DNA of 64,000 nucleotides from assembly GCA_963995525.1 (NCBI GenBank), contig OZ023207.1, forward strand, positions 27,436,776 to 27,500,775, given 5' to 3'. A program made the translations under genes and the position numbers. The notes below the pieces were generated by a model. The model was not told where the DNA came from, searched no databases, and saw only the letters and a program-made list of their open reading frames with translations. This document shows positions 1 to 11,175 of this stretch, in pieces. The DNA comes from Escarpia spicata (Eukaryota > Annelida > Polychaeta > Sabellida > Siboglinidae). Each line of letters starts with the position of its first letter. The first letter of the stretch is position 1.

Positions 1-1861
1 ACAAACCACACAGGGGTATCGCCTCTCAAACAAAATGGAATTCTACACTCAAACCCTAAAGCCAAAACGGATATACTAAATCAGCAGTTTCAATCAGTCT
101 TTACAGATGACCCATCTCCCCAAGAAACCAAACTACCCAATCCAACACTACCAGAAATGCCAGAAATAGAAATTACAGAAGCTGGTGTACTAAAACTCCT
201 ACAAAATCTTAAACCTTATAAAGCACAAGGACCAGACAACATCAACCCAAGCATTCTAAAAGAATTGGCTGCTGAAATTGCGCCATCGCTAACTTTAATC
301 TTTCAGAAGTCATATGCTACAGGAGAAGTCCCCACAGACTGGCTAAAAGCAAATGTCTCACCTATTTTCAAGAATGGTCAAAAATACATAGCTTCAAATT
401 ATAGGCCTATTTCCCTGACATGCATAGCATAAAAACTAATGGAACATATCTTGGTTAGTAGTATAATGAAACATGCACATTCACACAACATTCTTTATCA
501 TCTTCAACATGGCTTTCGCTCCCAAGTATCTTGCGAGACACAGCTTATTCAGTTCATACATGACTTAGTTACCCATATGCAGTCTGGCACGCAAACGGAT
601 GTCATAGTGATGGATTTCTCTAAAGCATTTGATAAGGTCAGCCATAAAAAACTTACTTACAAACTCCATCACTATGGCATCCAAGGCAAAACAAATTCCT
701 GGATTCGATCATTTTTAACAGACAGAACTCAAAGAGTCATAATAGAGGGAGAGGCCTCCTCTGAGGTACCCGTAACATCAGGAGTACCACAAGGTTCTGT
801 ACTTGGCCCTTGTCTACTCCTCTTTTATATAAATGACATCCCAGACAATATTACATCTACAGTTAGACTTTTTGCTGATGACACCATAATGTATATAGCC
901 CTTAAGCCTAAGACAAATACAGCTGTGCTCCAGGAAGATCTTCACAAACTTGGAAAATGGGCCATAACCTGGAACATGGAATTCAATCTTCAAAAATGCC
1001 ATGTCATACCTGTAACAAGAAACAAAACTGTCGTTAACAATCAATACATGCTTCATGGTCAAACACTAGGAACTGTTTCACAGGTAAAATATCTTGGTGT
1101 AACCATAACCTCAGATCTCCGGTGGAATGACCACATAAATAACATTTGTCTAAAAGCTAATAGATCACTAGGCTTCCTCCGCAGAAATCTCAAAGTCCCA
1201 TCAATTCAAATAAAAACTCAGGCCTACTTCACCTTTGTCAGACCCATCGTGGAGAACAGCTGTACTGTCTGGGATCCCTATACCCTTACACAAATATACA
1301 AACTAGAAATGATTCAACGCCGTGCAGCCCGATATGTCTTATATCGCCACCACAATACCTCCAGTGTAACAGACATGCTCCAGACATTAGGATGGAGATC
1401 CCTATCAGACAGAAGAACTGATGCAAAACTATGTATGATGTACAAGATAGCAAATGGCCTAGTGGGTATACCAGCAAACCAATACCTTATTCCTATAAAC
1501 GTAGTCACTAGAAAACAAGAAACATTCCTTATCTTACCTTATCCCTCACTCGAGATGCAACTACCACTTGTATTCTTTTTTCCCCAGTACCATTCGACTT
1601 TGGAATTCCCTCCCTCAATATATTGTAAATAAAAACAGCCTGGATGCGTTTAAAAGCAACATCCAGACTTTGCACTACCCCATGTTTTAGACGTTAACAA
1701 GTTCTTCTGCACGTATTTCTTTTTATTCACACAATAATTTGTGTTCTTATATATTGCACTCTAAAAACAAAACAAAAATTTCCTGTTCGCCTGCCATGCC
1801 ACGGCACCGCCTGTATCCTCAGCATGTTGAGGCTAGGCGTGTATTGGAAGAAGAAGAAGAA
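1..1861 (+). mobile_element. LINE 1: 3' part of a Jockey/CR1-type non-LTR retrotransposon
   Basis: The element enters from the left window edge, so its 5' end is not seen. It holds the reverse transcriptase half of ORF2 followed by a 3' UTR of about 170 bp that ends in a short GAA run near 1842-1861. A simple-repeat tail of this kind is usual for non-LTR elements. A second LINE begins directly after the tail. The clade assignment rests on the general look of the RT and the WNSLP C-terminal motif and is an inference. Confidence 0.85.
157..1689 (+). pseudogene. Reverse transcriptase region of LINE 1 ORF2p, broken
   Basis: This would copy element RNA at the nicked target. RT motifs appear in order: SNYRPISLT, the MDFSKAFDKV block with its catalytic Asp, TSGVPQGSVLGP, and the FADDT active site, followed by a thumb region with VKYLGVTI. 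One in-frame TAA at 430-432 interrupts the domain just after the SNYRPISLT motif; reading resumes in the same frame. Near 1577 a frameshift moves the C-terminus into another frame, where RLWNSLPQYIVN and a stop at 1687-1689 are found. The RT catalytic residues are intact but the protein cannot be made whole, so this is a dead copy. The endonuclease lies outside the window. Confidence 0.85.
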
Positions 1862-4520
1862 GATCTATTCAGGTTTATGAAATAAAATTAGAAAGAGAAG
1901 CAGATTGCGAAGAAGCTGTTTGGTGTAACATAGTTACAGGAAACTCAACGTTAACAGTTGGGTTAGTTTATCGAAGTCCAAACATAAGCATAGAAGAGAA
2001 TGAAAAAATACAAAACGCTATAAGGGAAGTAAGCAAACGGGACTGTATTATTATGGGGGATTTTAACCATGGGCATATACAATGGAAATCTCTACAGAGT
2101 ATGGGGAGAGAGGACCACAAGTTTTTAGTTTTAGTTCAAGATACATTCCTTTCTCAACATGTGCTAGAACCAACCAGGGGTGAGAATGTGTTAGACATAG
2201 TTTTGTCCTCACAGAATGAATTAGTTGACAATTGTCAAGATATGTGAGCCACTGGGGAGTTGCGATCACAACCAGATACATTTTACCATCAAAGTAAAAT
2301 CAGAAAGGAATAGCAAAAAGCAGTATAGGAGAAATTTCCACAAAGGAAGGTATAAGGACATGAGGAAATATTTAGCAAAGATAGACTGGAATAAGACACT
2401 GAAAAATAAGACGGCAACAGAATGCTGGAATATATTAAAGAGTGAAATTAAGTGCATAATCGATAAATTTGTACCCTTCAAAAAACAAGGAAAACGGTCC
2501 AAAAAGAAACACTTATCGAAAGAAGCCATTAGAAAAATTAAGTCTAAACAAATGATGTGGAAGTCATGTAGATGTACTGGAAATGATGAAGACTACAACA
2601 ATTATAAAGAAGCACTTAACCAAGCTACATCTGAAATTTGAAATTCAAAGAGAAGCTATGAACAACAATTAGCTAGTAATATAAAATATGACAGCAAGAG
2701 TTTTTATGCGTATGTTCGAAGCAAACAGAAAGTTCAAGATACGGTCGGTCCTCTAGAAGATAGTGCTGGAAATATAATATCAGAGGGATTCATAATGGCA
2801 GAAGACCTGAATGAGTGTTTACCAGGGAAGATATTAGTTCACTGCCAATACCAGAGGCTAAGTTCAAGGGGGCAGATTCAGACTATTTAGGACAATTAAT
2901 TGTAACCCCGGAAATGGTAGCTAAGAATATAAGGGCTATGAAGGATAATAAATCACATGGAGTGGATGATATTCCACCCAAACTACTATTGGAAATTGTA
3001 GAACAAATTAGCATACCACTTGCAACAGTTTTCAACTTGTCATTAGAAGAGGGAGTGGTTCCTTTAGAATGGAAAGAAGCAAACATTATACCGTTATTCA
3101 AAAAAGGTTCGAGAAACAAGTTAGAGAACTATAGACCAGTGAGTTTAACATCAGTGATTTGTAAATTATTAGAAAGACTAATTAAAGATCACATGGTGGA
3201 TTTTCTTGTTAAACAAAACTTTATAAACCCATCTCAACATGTTTTTTTTAAAGCGAGGTCATGCTTAACAAATATGTTATGTTTTTTGGAAGACATCACT
3301 AAGTGGGTAGATGAGGGATCACCAGTAGATATCGTCTACTTAGATTTTCAAAAAGCTTTTGACAAAGTACCACATCAAAGATTACTGCTTAAACTAAAGG
3401 CCCATAGCATAGGAAATGGTATAATAAACTGGATAGAACAATGGCTGATTGACAGAAGACAACGTGTAGTAGTTGATGGGGAGGCTTCAAACTGGAAATC
3501 GGTATTGAGTGGGGTACCACAGGGATCAGTATTAGGTCCTATATTATTCTTAATATACATCAACGATTTGGATGATGAAATAACAAGCAAGGTGTTGAAA
3601 TTTGCGGATGATACAAAATTGTTTAGAAGGATTAAAAGTGATGGAGATAGGCAGCATTTACAAGATGATCTTGACAGGTTGATCAGATGGTCTGAAAAGT
3701 GGCAAATGATGTTCAATTTTGGGAAATGTAAATGCCTCCACATAGGACATGGGAACGAAGAGGTAGAATATACAATGGGGGTACTGTACTAAGTACTACT
3801 GTAAAAGAAAAGGACTTAGGGTTAACCGTTAGTGCTGATATGAAGATTTCAGAGCATTGCGGAATTGCAGCTTCAAAGGGAAATCAAATCCTTGGATTAA
3901 TTAGGCGAAACATAACGTATAAGGAAAAAGAGCTAATAATACCGCTGTACAAAACAATAGTTAGGCCTCATTTAGAATATTGTATTCAAGCGTGGAGGTC
4001 ATATCGCAGGAAGGACATAGATATGCTAGAAAGAGTGCAGAGGAGAGCAACTAAAATGATACCAAATCTGAGGGATCTTAGTTATGAAATACGCCTAAAA
4101 AAATGCGGTTTAACAACACTAGAGACCAGGAGATTGAGAGGAGATCAGATAGAAGTGTTTAAAATATTGAAGGGTTATGAAAATATTGATAGAAATATGT
4201 TTTTCTCAGTTAAGAAAGATAGAAGGACTATAGGAGATGATCTTGCATTAGCAAAGGAGCAGAGTAGATTGGATATCAGAAAGTTTTCATTTTCACAAAG
4301 GACTGTAAATGAATGGAACAGATTACCTGCTGATTGTGTGGGTGCTAGTAGCGTGAATATGTTTAAAAATAAAATCGACACATACCTCAGACGGGCGGGA
4401 TACACATAGATAAAAAGGTCGGACTCTCGATAAGTCAAGGGCTTCCTTGTCCACCTGCTACCTAGAGTTAATTCTCTGGGTGGCAATCTTGTTAAATCTT
4501 GTTAAACATGATCAGACCAA
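1862..4520 (+). mobile_element. LINE 2: CR1-type non-LTR retrotransposon, 5'-truncated
   Basis: The copy starts inside the endonuclease domain, directly after the GAA tail of LINE 1, and runs through RT to a short 3' UTR. The 3' end near 4486-4510 carries two copies of a TCTTGTTAAA motif. CR1-type elements often end in short direct repeats like this. The 5' truncation is typical of incomplete target-primed reverse transcription. Confidence 0.85.
1866..4409 (+). pseudogene. Endonuclease-reverse transcriptase ORF2p of LINE 2, frameshifted
   Basis: The order is APE-type endonuclease C-terminal half (VGLVYRSP, then IIMGDFNH at 2047-2070), a linker, RT, and a C-terminal region. The endonuclease frame ends at 2247, and a frameshift leads into GSCDHNQIHF, the usual SDHN block. 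A single stop near 2639 and a further frame change near 3780 break the rest. RT motifs NYRPVSLTS, YLDFQKAFDKVPH, SGVPQGSVLGP and FADDT (about 3604-3618) are present with both catalytic Asp. The C-terminus has YRRKDIDMLERVQRRATK, then FSFSQRTVNEWNRLP, a signature of CR1-clade proteins. At least three lesions make the copy inactive. Confidence 0.88.
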
Positions 4521-5589
4521 ATGGCTCTTAGTTTAGTTTTAACAACTACGTCGTAGTTGTCTAGGATAATAATAAATGTAGAAAACATTTTATTGTCTGG
4601 GAAATATTAAGCGCCTTAGCATAGGGTAGCCCATACATCACCGTGTGGTTATGGCACAATACAAAATGTAATATTTTAATTTTGTTATTATTACTTTGAC
4701 TTGGTCCCTTAATTTGTTCTGATATTCTACTTGAGTGAAGGCACTGCTCGCTGACTCAGGTTTGTATCATCTTATTATAGAAGTTGTATTAGGACTGATT
4801 AATGATGGGATTATTTATGAGGTTATCTGATAACCTGACTTTGTCCAGTTATATCTGATAAGTTTTGGAGGCTGTGTGTTCAAAGGTAAAACAGTTGTTG
4901 TTTCTTAGAATCATTGAAACATTGAATTCAATGTTATGTCACTGCAGTTATTCCTACTCTTATTTATTGTTCAATGCAATTAGCAATTTTCTACACATGA
5001 TGTATTATTTTTGTATATTATTTCAATGTCAAACTATTGTATTCTCATTTTGTGATACTGTGTGCTGCAATGCTACTCTTTTGGCACCAAGTTGCCTGAT
5101 ACGAGGCTCTTATTGAGAGGACAGGAACATAAAGTAATTAATCTATGCAGCCATACAAGATAGATGTTCCATACTCTACGATGTGAATGCAAAACATTCT
5201 TGGATGTCTGTTACAAAGGAAGTGATTCCACTGACACACCTCAGTTAACCAGCCCCATCTTTTGACAGGCTTTGGGTAATGAACTGTTGAACACGTTCTG
5301 TATATCTCATTAAGAGAAACACACATATTGAAATGCACATAAACAAATTTTTTTCAATAGAACTTGTGCAGTTATAAGCAACATCTCACCCAGGCAACTT
5401 CACTAACTTTTTCCAACTGACCATCCACTAATTTCTTACGTTGAACTTGTTGGTGAGTGTCTTTGAGTGGTGCTTGTGGCTCCAGCTGAAGACTGGCACA
5501 CAGCACAGACAAAGACAGACTCCGAATACCACGTCCTGCCAAGTGTAGGCATGCAGCTCGCATTCTTCAACACTGTCAACAACGACTAC
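4521..5589 (+). other. Non-coding spacer
   Basis: AT-rich sequence without a convincing gene. Short open frames at 4865-5116 and on the minus strand at 5138-5338 and 5372-5563 have no recognisable domain, and I see no splice-site pair that joins them. Confidence 0.5.
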
Positions 5590-5800
5590 ACGCGACTACC
5601 ACAGTGAGTCACTCATTCACACACTCACTACTTACTCAATCACTTATTTAGTTACTCACTCATGTAGATGCTTATTCACTGAGTGGCTTGGTCACTCACT
5701 CAGTCATTCATTAAGTTACTCACCTAGTCACTCACTCACTTAATCACTCAGTCATTCACTTACTCCGGTGGTAACTCACACAGTCACTCACTCAGTCTAT
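5590..5800. repeat. Degenerate ACTC/CACT-rich simple repeat
   Basis: Many imperfect copies of CACTCACT and TTACTCA run through this stretch, mixed with unique bases. It looks like an old, decayed microsatellite. Confidence 0.6.
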
Positions 5801-7048
5801 GCTGACAACAACAGTACATTTGCTGGGTTATCATCCATGTGTCGTTCACTGTTAAATGTGCTGCCTAAAATGCCTGTAATCATGATGATGACCTGTTTTC
5901 ATGTTGTAAGTTGACGTAATTAATCTGATGACCTTGACCTTGTTTTCACATAAGTTGACATAATAAGGCACCGCTCGATGGAGATCCTGCGCATCGTTAT
6001 GATTGTGATGTTAATTAGTTACATTACTCACACTCACGTACGAAATATATGGATATATATATATAAATGTACTAACGGAACAATTTAACCTTGTTCGATA
6101 ATCGCAGGAAGGTAGCATTTAGGACGCGAACCCCACTGCAATCATTCCGGCTCGTTCGATATTAGATAGATATAGTGTTTTTGTTCGGCCAATTTTGAGG
6201 TAAACTAATACACAGCATTCCAGCAAAAAACCAACAATGTCGGCCTACCATGTTTTATAATACTTTTACAGACTTTTATGTTTACATGTAACTAACCAAT
6301 CAATACAACCACACAAATATTAGGCCTAGAATAATTTTTATAGAGTATGGATCATGGCGGGCATTTGTGAAAACGATCTTATTTTTGGAGGGGTACATTG
6401 CTTTTTAACATTACGTGTATTTCATGCAAAACGTCCACGTCAGACCACACATATCCACGTATCCAGTATGCATATTATAATTATTCAACACATGCCTATT
6501 ATGGTTTTATCGTATATTCCGTTTATTATATTTTATTTCAAGATTGATTTTTAAGCAAAAGTAAATTTTAATAAATTATGCTGGAACAAAACAAATTTGG
6601 TGCATGATTTACAAGTTCTCTCTTTCAAGAATGGTTATCTAACATTGCAAAGATTAACATCTGTAACTGGTTGTTTTCCATTATTTCATGAAAGTGCCCA
6701 GAATATGAATTTCTTGAATGTTGGAGGATTCGCAAACGACATGTGCACAGTTTTAGAATTTGTAATTCCTATGAGGCATCTGAAATAAAAAGCCTGTTTT
6801 CTTGCCTGATCTGACTAGTTTAAAAGTAAAATGGTTATAAACGTTGTTTTTTAACAGATTGCAAAAACACGCCTCATCTGATTTGACACTGACTGACAGC
6901 TGGCCAGCGCACTTTGCTCAATAACAATTTTAGTAACAGTTTGTTTCAATAAACTATCTGCATCTAGTCCGGTCGGCAACATAAATAGGCCATAACTCTA
7001 CATTTATAACTCAACATTCTTTAGAAGCATGTGTTCCTAAAAGGTGTA
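5801..7048. other. Non-coding spacer
   Basis: AT-rich, with short open frames at 6354-6554 and 6597-6788 that match nothing I recognise. A phrase resembling TTGTTTTCACATAAGTTGAC recurs loosely near 5910-5960. Nothing else is supportable. Confidence 0.45.
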
Positions 7049-7053
7049 GCTAT

Positions 7054-7203
7054 TCTTGTATGTTTGGTAGAAGAAGACCTTAGCAGCTATTTAGTGATCA
7101 CGAAAAGTAGAAACCAACTCGTTTATTTTTAGCTCCGGTCGAAACGGTGTCGCACATCAATCTCGGATAATCTCCAACGATAAATATAGCACATATCACA
7201 ACA
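7054..7203 (-). repeat. 3' LTR of the gypsy element
   Basis: On the minus strand it begins TGTTGTGATATG and ends TACAAGA. Compared with the other LTR it has three substitutions near 7173-7188 and lacks one copy of a 7-bp tandem duplication (TTGTTTG). Confidence 0.9.
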
Positions 7204-7211
7204 CCTCCCTT
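7204..7211 (-). other. Polypurine tract
   Basis: On the minus strand AAGGGAGG lies immediately before the 3' LTR start TGTTG. This is the expected place for the plus-strand primer of an LTR retrotransposon. Confidence 0.75.
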
Positions 7212-7303
7212 GAAAGCCACTGATGACCATTCCAAAAAGTCTTTATGTGATTGACCATCTAATGTGGAAGTTCGTATGAGTTCGTGGCTTACTCACAGTT
7301 CAC

Positions 7304-7903
7304 CTACAGGTCAAGACGAGTCGGCGGTTTCGATCGACGTTTACTGCGCCGGATTATCGCTGGAAGGTTGTTTTCGTCGACTTGCGGAGTACGTGTAGTA
7401 GAAGCTTCACACGGATCGGTAACTTCTCGACTGGGTGACTCACACAAAGCAGACCCCGTCGGTGAATATTGTCTCTCGGGACTCGTGTCAACCAAGGAGC
7501 TTCGATTGCGGCGGATGTTCGAGTTACCATCCGTTCGTACGTTGTAAGACCTCGGTGTCTGTGCTCGTCCGGCGACAACACCGTTTTGCTTTGTGTCCTT
7601 TACGAACACTCGCGACCCTATCTCCAATGGTGGTAAATTGAGCGCGCGGTGTCGGGCGTCGAAGGTTGTTTTCTGGTAACCTCTCTGGCTTGACTCTTTC
7701 GCTCTCAGGTGTATCAAGTCAGGGATGCTCGGCTTCAGTGTCTCGGTGTATGCCGGAACGGTTGAGCGTAACTGTCGACCCATGAGTAGCTGTGCAGGAC
7801 TGTATCCATTCGCCAGTGGTGCATTCCTGTAAGCAAGAAGAGCCAAATATGGGTCCTCGTTCTTCCGAAACACGTTCTTCACTGTCTGAACAGCCCGTTC
7901 AGC
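7304..7903 (-). pseudogene. Integrase C-terminal part of the gypsy pol
   Basis: Integrase inserts the element cDNA into the genome. Only the end of the catalytic core and the C-terminal region remain. The frame opens with AERAVQTVK, which contains the third acidic residue of the D,D-35-E triad, followed by LLAYRNAPLANGYSPAQLLM and a basic tail with GSRVFVKD. The two catalytic Asp, the HHCC zinc domain, RT and RNase H are all missing. The frame overlaps the gag remnant at the deletion joint near 7904 but is in a different frame. It ends at 7304 about 100 bp before the 3' LTR, where pol is expected to stop. Confidence 0.85.
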
Positions 7904-8765
7904 GTCACAGCCACCACAGCACTACAAGAGTCTGTCTTGTTCGACGTTAATTCCCCCAGGAACTGTGGTTCGTCGACCTTGACCTCATTAGTCATCTTTG
8001 CTTCGCACATTTTCGCGAAGTGTCCCTTCTTTTTGCACTTGTAACACTCAGCATCTTTCGCCGGGCACTGTTGTACCGGATGAGACCGATTGCCGCATCT
8101 ACGGCACTGATGTCGTGGTGTCAATTTTGAAGCGGACTTCCATGGCTTTTTAGCGTTACTTTTCTTGTAGGAATTTGCTCGCACACTCTGCACATTCTCG
8201 GAACGCCCAGCCGATCTCAAATCTGTTGTCTGTTTGTCGACACACTCGGACTGACGGATCATCGACACTGCCTTATGCTCGGTCAGCAATTCGTCTTCCA
8301 TCATTTGCATTTCCTTGGAGAGACGATCGTCCAAGATGCCAACCACGGCACTAGTCGATCGCGTATCAGCGTGCTGCGATCCGTGAAGTCACATTTGTCG
8401 GCCAGTTCGTACAGTGATATGATAAATTGTTCAGCTGGCTCGCCGGGCCTCTGATATCGTTTGTAGAACTTTGCTCTCTCCTAAATAACGTACTTTTTGG
8501 GTTTAAAGTACACAATTAGTGCCGCGACTACCATTTCATAGTTGTTCTGATTTACGTAACTGTCACTGAGCCCCAATGCTTTTAAGTTTAGCACAGTCTC
8601 TGACTGGGGGCCCATAGTATACAAAAGCGAACTAACTTGAATTTCTTCCGTTTCAGTTGCTAGCTTTGAGATTGCTCGAAATCGTGTCCAACGTGTAATC
8701 CACTCTTCCCAGTGCGCCGGTTGGGCGAAAACGTTTATACTTAGCTGCAACATGTGTGCGTGCAT
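7904..8765 (-). pseudogene. Gag of the gypsy element, frameshifted
   Basis: Gag packages element RNA. The N-terminal capsid-like part is 8481-8765, starting MHAHMLQLS just inside the PBS, with WEEWITRWTRF as in many gypsy gags. A break between about 8347 and 8480 separates it from the nucleocapsid part (7904-8346). That part carries two zinc-knuckle-like motifs, CRRCGNRSHPVQQC (spacing near CCHC) and CYKCKKKGHFAKMC (a good CX2CX4HX4C). After the knuckles the sequence SAVVAVTLNG resembles the lead-in to a retroviral-type protease, but the DTG active site is lost in the deletion. Confidence 0.85.
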
Positions 8766-8772
8766 GTTCGAA

Positions 8773-8790
8773 TAAACACCGCTGCCACCA
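8773..8790 (-). other. Primer-binding site of the gypsy element
   Basis: Directly after the 5' LTR on the minus strand stands TGGTGGCAGCGGTGTTTA. It starts with TGG, the complement of a tRNA CCA end, with no gap to the LTR. I cannot say which tRNA it matches. Confidence 0.7.
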
Positions 8791-8947
8791 TCTTGTATGT
8801 TTGTTGTTTGGTAGAAGAAGACCTTAGCAGCTATTTAGTGATCACGAAAAGTAGAAACCAACTCGTTTATTTTTAGCTCCGGTCGAAACGGTGTCGCACA
8901 TCAATCTCCGATAATGTCCGACGATAAATATAGCACATATCACAACA
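8791..8947 (-). repeat. 5' LTR of the gypsy element
   Basis: Partner of the LTR at 7054-7203, about 98% identical outside a 7-bp insertion. It would carry the promoter for the element RNA. Confidence 0.9.
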
Positions 8948-8952
8948 GCTAT

Positions 8953-9769
8953 TACTCTGTATAGTAACATTTAAATTACCATAACTTTTTATGTACGAAA
9001 TAAGTCGGCGTTTGTACTTACGCGAAATATCCATGTTTGGCGTTCACACGCGAAGTCGAACTGCAGATCCCGCGTAAATCTCTGATTGGATCGCAAAAGC
9101 TGTGACGCAGACGTCAATTAACTTTTCGTGTGGCGTATGTTTTGGCGTCAGGTTTGTGCTTATTGCGTTAACTAATGGTGTATAATATTATGTCACGTTT
9201 CCAGGTCGGTTTGGCCGAATATTAATACACGGTGCATAGTTATACGTAGAAACATCGACCAAGGATTATGTATTGACGTTCAGGGAAGCATTCCGTTGAA
9301 GTATGTGAACAGTTGATTCCTAGCACTTATAGTATATCCCTTAGCCTTTCAGTGCAATCATTTTTTTCTGTTTTTGTATTTGATTTCGTTGGTTTTCTGG
9401 GAGCTATGCCGAGTCGCCTATTGAATTACATCGTGCGGCCGTGAGTAGTATTTCGCGACTCAAACCATCCATGGCTGGAGCGTAATGGCGACGCCTAGTA
9501 CCGAAAAAGGCTAAGTTAAACAAAAACAAAAATTTTATTATGTATTTATTTAAACAATTATTATTTAAAATATACCACGTCGTTGTGCTCTTCAAATCAT
9601 GTTGATATTTACTGTACATGGTACGTTCTTACGTTTGGGCTATGCATGGTTGGTCAAGTGTTTCATTCCCCTTTAATCTACGACCACAAGAATAGGACAT
9701 AATACTTATAAATATTTTCAAAATGTCCCATCAATGTCAATATTCACATCTTTTATTGGGTAATTCAGG
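8953..9769. other. Non-coding spacer
   Basis: No gene, repeat or RNA could be supported. The short minus frame at 9404-9619 has no recognisable features. Confidence 0.45.
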
Positions 9770-10160
9770 ATGTAACGTAATGTGCGACCTAACAATCGCA
9801 GGAAACTCGAAGTAAATTCTTTTGGAAATCAGCCCCTGCGTCATAGACTGGCTAACATGGAGTTGGCGCTGACACAATAATGCTTATGTCAACCCTCATA
9901 TCAATAGCAGAGCAATACGAATATTATTTAACAATTTTACACTATCACGACTCGGGGAATGAACTTCACATTCATTACGACCTTCGTCATTTTGAACAAA
10001 CAACAAATAGGGCCTACATACGAGCCCGTTATTGTGGTGTGTAACAATGCTGTGAGCCTGTGTGTTTACTAAACTTAGGCTGTGGTAAATATTACTATTA
10101 CGACTGTCAACTACAAAGGCATCTCGTCAGGTGATGAGCATTTTACTAGAAACTAGATTT
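9770..10160 (+). repeat. Dispersed repeat family B, copy 1
   Basis: This stretch matches 16612-17005 over about 390 bp in the same orientation with many substitutions and small gaps. Shared anchors include GCTGACACAATAATGCTTA, ACTATCACGACT, ACCTTCGTCATTTTGAACAA and CGACTGTC-ACTAC-AAGGCATC. No coding capacity is evident. It is most likely a non-autonomous element or the decayed end of a larger one. Confidence 0.8.
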
Positions 10161-11175
10161 ATGATTTGCAGCATGTCCTTTGATCGCTTCTGCAGATAAT
10201 AATGCATGCTCCAAGAAGTTCTCATTACAAGGTCACGCACGAGAAATAATATTTATCGTTGATGTTTAACTACATATCACATTGTGGTCTTAGGTCGACG
10301 CTATGGATTGTTTAACACTATAACTTATACAAGCACCAAGGTATGTCAATGTGACAGTAGCTAGTACTGCTTTTATATCATATTTAAACGCAATGTTCAA
10401 CAAACTCAATCTATTTGCATTTAATATTTCAATATACAACCCGGCTTCATCGTTCAACCTTGTGACTTGTCCTTGTTGCTTGCATTGCAAGCCAAGCCAT
10501 GGTTTGGTCACTTTACTCTAGTCTGGCAAATTGATCAGCCTTGAAATCATAAGTGATACTAAATTACGCCATTAGTTACTATGAATATGCTTGTCCTACT
10601 AATTTAAATCTTTCGAACACAATTTACGAAAACACGTTTTGAGACGTGTTACTATCACGTCTCTAGTCTAGTCTCTAGACTCTAGACTAGTGCACAAGGT
10701 GACAGCACTGGCTAAACACACATAGTTCCCTTCTTTTAGCAAAAATGTGGTTGATTTAGCATTGTGCTGTACCTTAACTTAAGCCGGGCGTAACTTAGGC
10801 GAACTTGCAAGACCGTCAGTTGTCACAATGTGTTTTTCTCGTTGTTGTTATGCATGTATATATGTCAAACTGTGAGGATCCAAATGACTGAGACTTTTTC
10901 CACTCGACAACGCACGCGCCCACGTCCAATCGCTCTTGCACACTCCAAACAGAACACTCAAGTAACCCATTGTGTCACACAGCATAACAAACAAGAGACA
11001 TCTAGTGAACTTATGTACATTTATATACAGAAAATGTGTGTCAACAGTGATTGGGCAATTAAGGAGTGTTCATGTGAAGCAGGTTATAGTACATTTTGGC
11101 TTTCTTGGACCGTGTCGATCTTGTTGAACATAGAAAAGGACCGCTCTGAGTCGGCGTTGCTGTAGGCATGAGTAA
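10161..11175. other. Non-coding spacer with a small palindrome
   Basis: Nothing gene-like is supported. Two 9-bp arms, CTAGTCTAG (10663-10671) and CTAGACTAG (10682-10690), form a short inverted repeat. Confidence 0.45.

Larger units (their letters stand above)
7049..8952 (-). mobile_element. Internally deleted Ty3/gypsy LTR retrotransposon
   Basis: All structural marks of an LTR element are visible on the minus strand. There is a 5-bp target-site duplication GCTAT (7049-7053 and 8948-8952), two LTRs of 150 and 157 bp, a primer-binding site beside the 5' LTR and a purine tract beside the 3' LTR. The interior is only about 1.6 kb. It holds gag with a zinc-knuckle region, and then jumps from the start of protease straight to the end of the integrase core. 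The LTRs differ by three substitutions and one 7-bp indel, so insertion was fairly recent; the deleted form could only have moved with help from a full element. Confidence 0.92.

Noticed and set aside
814..1508. Minus ORFs over LINE 1
   Set aside because: Shadows of the RT coding sequence.
7284..7641. Plus ORFs over the gypsy element
   Set aside because: They are antisense to the integrase remnant.
10663..10690. Palindrome as a regulatory site or terminator
   Set aside because: A 9-bp inverted repeat alone is common by chance in repeat-rich DNA and has no gene beside it.
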